Of a stretch of 64,000 nt of DNA, positions 60,943 to 64,000 are shown in pieces (position 1 is the first letter of the stretch; every line of letters starts with the position of its first letter). Origin of the DNA: Rhodococcus sp. KRD197. Its GTDB lineage: Bacteria > Actinomycetota > Actinomycetes > Mycobacteriales > Mycobacteriaceae. The DNA is taken from the NCBI RefSeq assembly GCF_017168235.1, contig NZ_JABFAO010000004.1, positions 982,028 to 1,046,027 on the forward strand, written 5' to 3'. The position numbers and the translations under genes were made by a program. Under the pieces are notes generated by a model. That model ran no database searches. It saw only the letters and a list, made by a program, of their open reading frames with translations, and was not told the origin of the DNA.

Positions 60943-62565
60943 GTGAAAAGCACCGCCAGCAAGGGGACGTTGGTCGGCGTCGCCCTGTTCCTCGCCCTGA
61001 TCCTGGCGCTGGTGCTGCTGATCTTCCCCGACGACGACGAACCCAAAGTCGGGGACTGCCTACCCGGCGGCGCACCGACCGCGACGTTCCCCGCCGGCAC
61101 CAAGGTCAAGCCGATGAAGGCCGGCACCTACCAGTTGACGTCCGGATTCGGTCCTCGCTGGGGCACCATGCACAAGGGACAGGACTTCGGATCGGCCGCA
61201 GGCGAACCGATCTACGCCACCGCCGACGGTGTGGTGTCCAAGGCCGGACCGGCAACGGGGTTCGGGCAGTGGATCGTCATCGACCACAACATCGACGGAC
61301 AGATCATCTCGAGCGTCTACGGCCACATGTTCCCCGACGACCTCGAGGTGACCCCCGGCCAGCAGGTCCACGCCGGCCAGGAAATCGCGAAAGTCGGATA
61401 CAACGGCGAAGTCTCACCACCCGGGCCGGGAGGTGCGCACCTGCACTTCGAGATCTGGCAAGGCGGACACGACGCCGGCGAAGCCGTCGACCCGGCCCCG
61501 TGGATCGCCGCAGCGTCCGAGCCCGACGCCCCCGCCGCGAGCCCGGCCACGCCGTCGCCGTCACCGACAGCACCGGCCCCCGGCGGCGACCTCCCGCCTT
61601 TACCGCCGTCCGTCGGGTCCGAAGAGCACTGGCAGGTCGACACCGTCCGTCTGGCCCGAGCGGTCGCGCAGAAGTTCCCCGAGATCAAAACGATCGGTGG
61701 ATGGCGGCCGTACGACGCCTACGACGATCACCCCAGTGGCCGCGCCGCGGACATCATGATCCCGGACTACGACACCGGCGCCGGAAAAGAACTCGGCGAT
61801 CGGGTCGTCGAGTACCTGATGGCGAACAAGACCGAGTTGCGCATCGAGTACATCATCTGGCGTCAGACCTACATCCCCGCCGACGGCTCCTCGAACCAGA
61901 TGGAGGACCGCGGCTCCCCCACCCAGAATCACTTCGACCACGTCCACGTCACCACCGTCGGCGGCGGGATGCCCGATGCTCTGACCACCTACGGCCCGGC
62001 ACCGGGCGCAGCAGGCAGTCCAGGGGCCGTTCCGACCCCGTGCGGGGTCAACCCGGCTGCGGGCGGCGGCGAAACCGATCTCGCACCCGGGAAAGTACCT
62101 CCCGAGTTCGAGCCGTGGGTGATCAAGGCCGGCAACACCTGCCCGCAGATCCGCCCGCCGATGATCGCCGGACAGCTCAAGCAGGAATCGGGCTTCAACC
62201 CCCGCGCGGTCAGCCCGAGTGGAGCCGAAGGACCGGCCCAGTTCATGCCCGGCACCTGGCCCGGATACGGGCGCGACGACGACGGCAACGGCTCGGTCTC
62301 CCCCTACGACATCGGAGACGCAGTGATGGCCCAAGGCCGCTACATGTGCGAGATCGCCGGCCAGGTCGACGCCGGTATCGCCAACGGGTCCATCTCGGCC
62401 CCCAACGGGCCCGTCGAGCTGTATCTCGCCGCCTACAACGCGGGCTTCGGCGCGGTGCAGTCCTCCGGCGGATTCCCCACCGGCTCACCGGACTACGTCA
62501 ATCAGACCCGCCCCTACGCCGACCTGATCCAGCAGTACGCCACCGAATTCGCCTCGATCGCCTGA
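60943..62565 (+). CDS. M23 peptidase / lytic transglycosylase wall hydrolase, copy 2
   Basis: A 540-residue protein with the same domain order as copy 1: N-terminal anchor (LVGVALFLALILALVLLIF), M23 domain with MHKGQDFG and GAHLHFEIW, a middle domain with DDHPSGRAADIMI and NHFDHVHVTT, and a C-terminal SLT domain with LKQESGFNPR, GAEGPAQFMPGTW and AYNAGFG. Middle and SLT regions are much more alike between the copies than the linkers. GTG 60943 follows the OrfA-like stop by four bases. It would cut both peptide and glycan bonds of the wall at the channel. Confidence 0.92.
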   Translation: MKSTASKGTLVGVALFLALILALVLLIFPDDDEPKVGDCLPGGAPTATFPAGTKVKPMKAGTYQLTSGFGPRWGTMHKGQDFGSAAGEPIYATADGVVSKAGPATGFGQWIVIDHNIDGQIISSVYGHMFPDDLEVTPGQQVHAGQEIAKVGYNGEVSPPGPGGAHLHFEIWQGGHDAGEAVDPAPWIAAASEPDAPAASPATPSPSPTAPAPGGDLPPLPPSVGSEEHWQVDTVRLARAVAQKFPEIKTIGGWRPYDAYDDHPSGRAADIMIPDYDTGAGKELGDRVVEYLMANKTELRIEYIIWRQTYIPADGSSNQMEDRGSPTQNHFDHVHVTTVGGGMPDALTTYGPAPGAAGSPGAVPTPCGVNPAAGGGETDLAPGKVPPEFEPWVIKAGNTCPQIRPPMIAGQLKQESGFNPRAVSPSGAEGPAQFMPGTWPGYGRDDDGNGSVSPYDIGDAVMAQGRYMCEIAGQVDAGIANGSISAPNGPVELYLAAYNAGFGAVQSSGGFPTGSPDYVNQTRPYADLIQQYATEFASIA

Positions 62566-62608
62566 GCGCACGAGACCGACCGACACGACAACCAAGGAGA
62601 TACCCGAT

Positions 62609-63292
62609 ATGGCCAAACGACGCAGCACCCACAACTCCGTCGCCGAATGGGAGACCGCGAAAAAGACAGTCAAGGAACACCTCGACGACCTCCGCGCGCT
62701 CGAGACCCACGGCGAGCTCTACGCATGGGCGAAAGAGCACGACCTCGCCGTCCCAGGCCTGTTCCCGAAGTTCAAGACCGAACTGTCCAAGCAGCTGGGC
62801 ATCGACTACGACGCGCTGCGCGAGCAGGCCTACACCCAACGCCGAGAGCAGATCGCCGCAGCGGCAGCCGACGGGCCGGTACTGGAGATGTGGACAGCGG
62901 CCGACGACGAGGTGTCCTCGTTCGCGATCTGCGGACCCGAAGGAGCCGTCGTCACTTACGCCACCTTTCACCCCGACGACAAGCTCTACCGCAACGGTGA
63001 TCAGGTCTCGGCCGATCGTTCGGTGGCGCAGCTCGCGGTGTTCGTCGCCGGTCAGGCCCGCGAGGAACTCGACGTCGAGGCGGTCCGGCTGATCCTGCAC
63101 GTGCTCAACCATGAAGTCGGTGCCGATGACCCGGCTCTGGAGCGAACGGCTCTGCGCGGCCGAGTACACATGAGCATCGAAATCGACCGGGACAACCCTG
63201 CGGCGGAATGGTGCCGTGAGAACGGCTACAAGTCCTGGCGAGAGACGAATTTGACCACCCTCGTCGTCGACGACGAACGGATCGCAGGATGA
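62609..63292 (+). CDS. Hypothetical protein of second T4SS operon
   Basis: A 227-residue soluble, acidic protein with a helical N-terminus (VAEWETAKKTVKEHLDDLRA) and a C-terminal half with FAICGPEGAVVTYATFHPDD and LILHVLNHEVGADDP. AAGGAG lies nine bases before ATG 62609. No family was recognised. It occupies the slot of the 119-residue gene in the other module but is not evidently related to it. Its stop overlaps the next start as ATGA. Confidence 0.72.
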   Translation: MAKRRSTHNSVAEWETAKKTVKEHLDDLRALETHGELYAWAKEHDLAVPGLFPKFKTELSKQLGIDYDALREQAYTQRREQIAAAAADGPVLEMWTAADDEVSSFAICGPEGAVVTYATFHPDDKLYRNGDQVSADRSVAQLAVFVAGQAREELDVEAVRLILHVLNHEVGADDPALERTALRGRVHMSIEIDRDNPAAEWCRENGYKSWRETNLTTLVVDDERIAG

Positions 63293-63837
63293 AACGCGGC
63301 CAGCTCATCGCGGTCTGTGCGGTGTTGGTCTTCGTCGTCACGGTCGCCGCCGCTGTGGTAGCTCTCGTCAAGTTCAGTGGCACCGACGACAGCCATGGCC
63401 CGGCCACGGACGCCCACGTACACCTCGACGACGACCGCGGCTCCGATCCCGGCGGTGTCGCCGAAGCGGCGCTGGCGGCGATGTTCTCCTGGCAACCGGC
63501 AGTCGACCCCTCCCCCGCTGCCGCCGTCGGACGGTCTCAGCGCTGGCTCGGCGGTCAGCTCGCCGCCGATGCCACACAACCGACCGCGACCGGGATCCGG
63601 CCGCTGCCGCAGTGGGCGGGATGGCGCGAGTCCGGGGACATCGTCACTGCCACAGCACAATCGGGCGAGGCGATCACCGCATCCGACACTCGGCAGGTAC
63701 TCGACGTCGCCCTCACCCAGACCGTCCTACACCGAGACGGAAGCACCACACCGTACAGCGACTACCGCGTGAGGGCCGTCGTCGAAAAGAACTCCGACAC
63801 ATGGCAACTGACCGAATACAACTTGGCACCGAAGTGA
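63289..63837 (+). CDS. T4SS-associated membrane protein, copy 2
   Basis: A 182-residue protein with one N-terminal transmembrane helix (LIAVCAVLVFVVTVAAAVVALV) and an extracellular domain with FSWQPAVDPS, LPQWAGWRESGDIVTA and DGSTTPYSDYRVRAVVEKNS, paralogous to the protein at 46468-47022. ATG 63289 overlaps the upstream stop. It is followed by another membrane protein gene. A channel-component role is inferred from context. Confidence 0.78.
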   Translation: MKRGQLIAVCAVLVFVVTVAAAVVALVKFSGTDDSHGPATDAHVHLDDDRGSDPGGVAEAALAAMFSWQPAVDPSPAAAVGRSQRWLGGQLAADATQPTATGIRPLPQWAGWRESGDIVTATAQSGEAITASDTRQVLDVALTQTVLHRDGSTTPYSDYRVRAVVEKNSDTWQLTEYNLAPK

Positions 63838-63848
63838 GGACGTCGATC

Positions 63849-64000
63849 ATGAGAGAACAGATCATCCATCCGGACCCGATCGGTGCCTTCTTGCCGGGAC
63901 CATCGGGGTTCGACCTCGCAGAGCTTGCGGTGGTCAATACAGTTGCAGCTCTGCTCGTCTCCGTCATTGTGCTGCTCTGGTCGGTTCGCCGCCCCTGGGC
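63849..64000 (+). CDS. Membrane protein, N-terminal fragment (runs off window)
   Basis: Fifty codons from ATG 63849, with GAGGA about nine bases upstream, encode a short polar N-terminus (MREQIIHPDPIGAFLPG) and one hydrophobic helix (LAVVNTVAALLVSVIVLLWS) followed by basic residues (VRRPW), so the rest is probably cytosolic. The frame is open at the window edge. It continues the second T4SS operon. The identity cannot be judged from this fragment. Confidence 0.6.
   Translation, partial: MREQIIHPDPIGAFLPGPSGFDLAELAVVNTVAALLVSVIVLLWSVRRPW

Noticed and set aside
1..64000. CRISPR arrays, tRNA/rRNA genes, replication or partition genes
   Set aside because: No regularly spaced repeats, cloverleaf or rRNA-like sequence, and no Rep, ParA or ParB motifs were recognised in either strand by reading.

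Overview
The window is high-GC DNA with many GTG starts, 4-base ATGA/GTGA stop-start overlaps and protein families typical of Corynebacteriales. It most resembles a large conjugative plasmid or integrated conjugative element of Rhodococcus, Gordonia or a close relative. This is an inference from gene content. I see no rRNA or tRNA gene, no CRISPR array, and no replication (rep) or partition (parA) gene.

Layout. 1-4.3 kb: the N-terminus of a probable sensor kinase (minus strand, cut by the window edge) diverges from a DedA membrane protein and a MacB-type ABC transporter (ATPase plus FtsX permease). 4.4-9.8 kb, minus strand: an HNH-like protein, then a three-gene recombinase cassette (tyrosine recombinase, Cro/C1 regulator, and a very unusual recombinase-like protein carrying ten zinc ribbons), a truncated second HNH-like gene and a small relaxase-linked gene. 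10-16.2 kb, plus strand: a 2073-residue MobF relaxase-helicase (TraA/TrwC type). 16.4-26.4 kb, minus strand: a transfer operon with a giant methyltransferase-SNF2 helicase (phage P1 DarB-like, possibly anti-restriction), a 204-residue unknown, a DUF4913 protein and the VirD4/TraG coupling protein.

26.9-46.1 kb is an accessory and defence region: small lipoproteins, an ORC/AAA ATPase with a partner gene, two small genes with related C-termini, an EVE-like protein, a frameshifted secreted-protein relic, a two-gene helicase-methyltransferase system (PLD nuclease/SNF2 helicase plus NPPW adenine methyltransferase), a CBASS operon (SLATT effector plus CD-NTase with a sensor domain), a GIY-YIG/DUF4357 protein, and a protein clearly related to the flavin-dependent thymidylate synthase ThyX but lacking its signature catalytic motif.

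46.5-64 kb holds two divergent copies of an actinobacterial type IV secretion module that meet near 57.0 kb. The minus-strand copy is complete: three small pilin-like membrane proteins, a lipoprotein, a paralogue of it, a TrbL/VirB6-like channel, a small membrane protein, an SCO6880/PrgI-type protein, a VirB4 ATPase, an OrfA-like HTH protein, an M23-transglycosylase wall hydrolase, and two small proteins. The plus-strand copy starts with only the tail of a TrbL-like gene and continues SCO6880, VirB4, OrfA-like, M23-transglycosylase and on past the window end. The relaxase, coupling protein and secretion genes together would make a conjugation apparatus, with defence genes as cargo.
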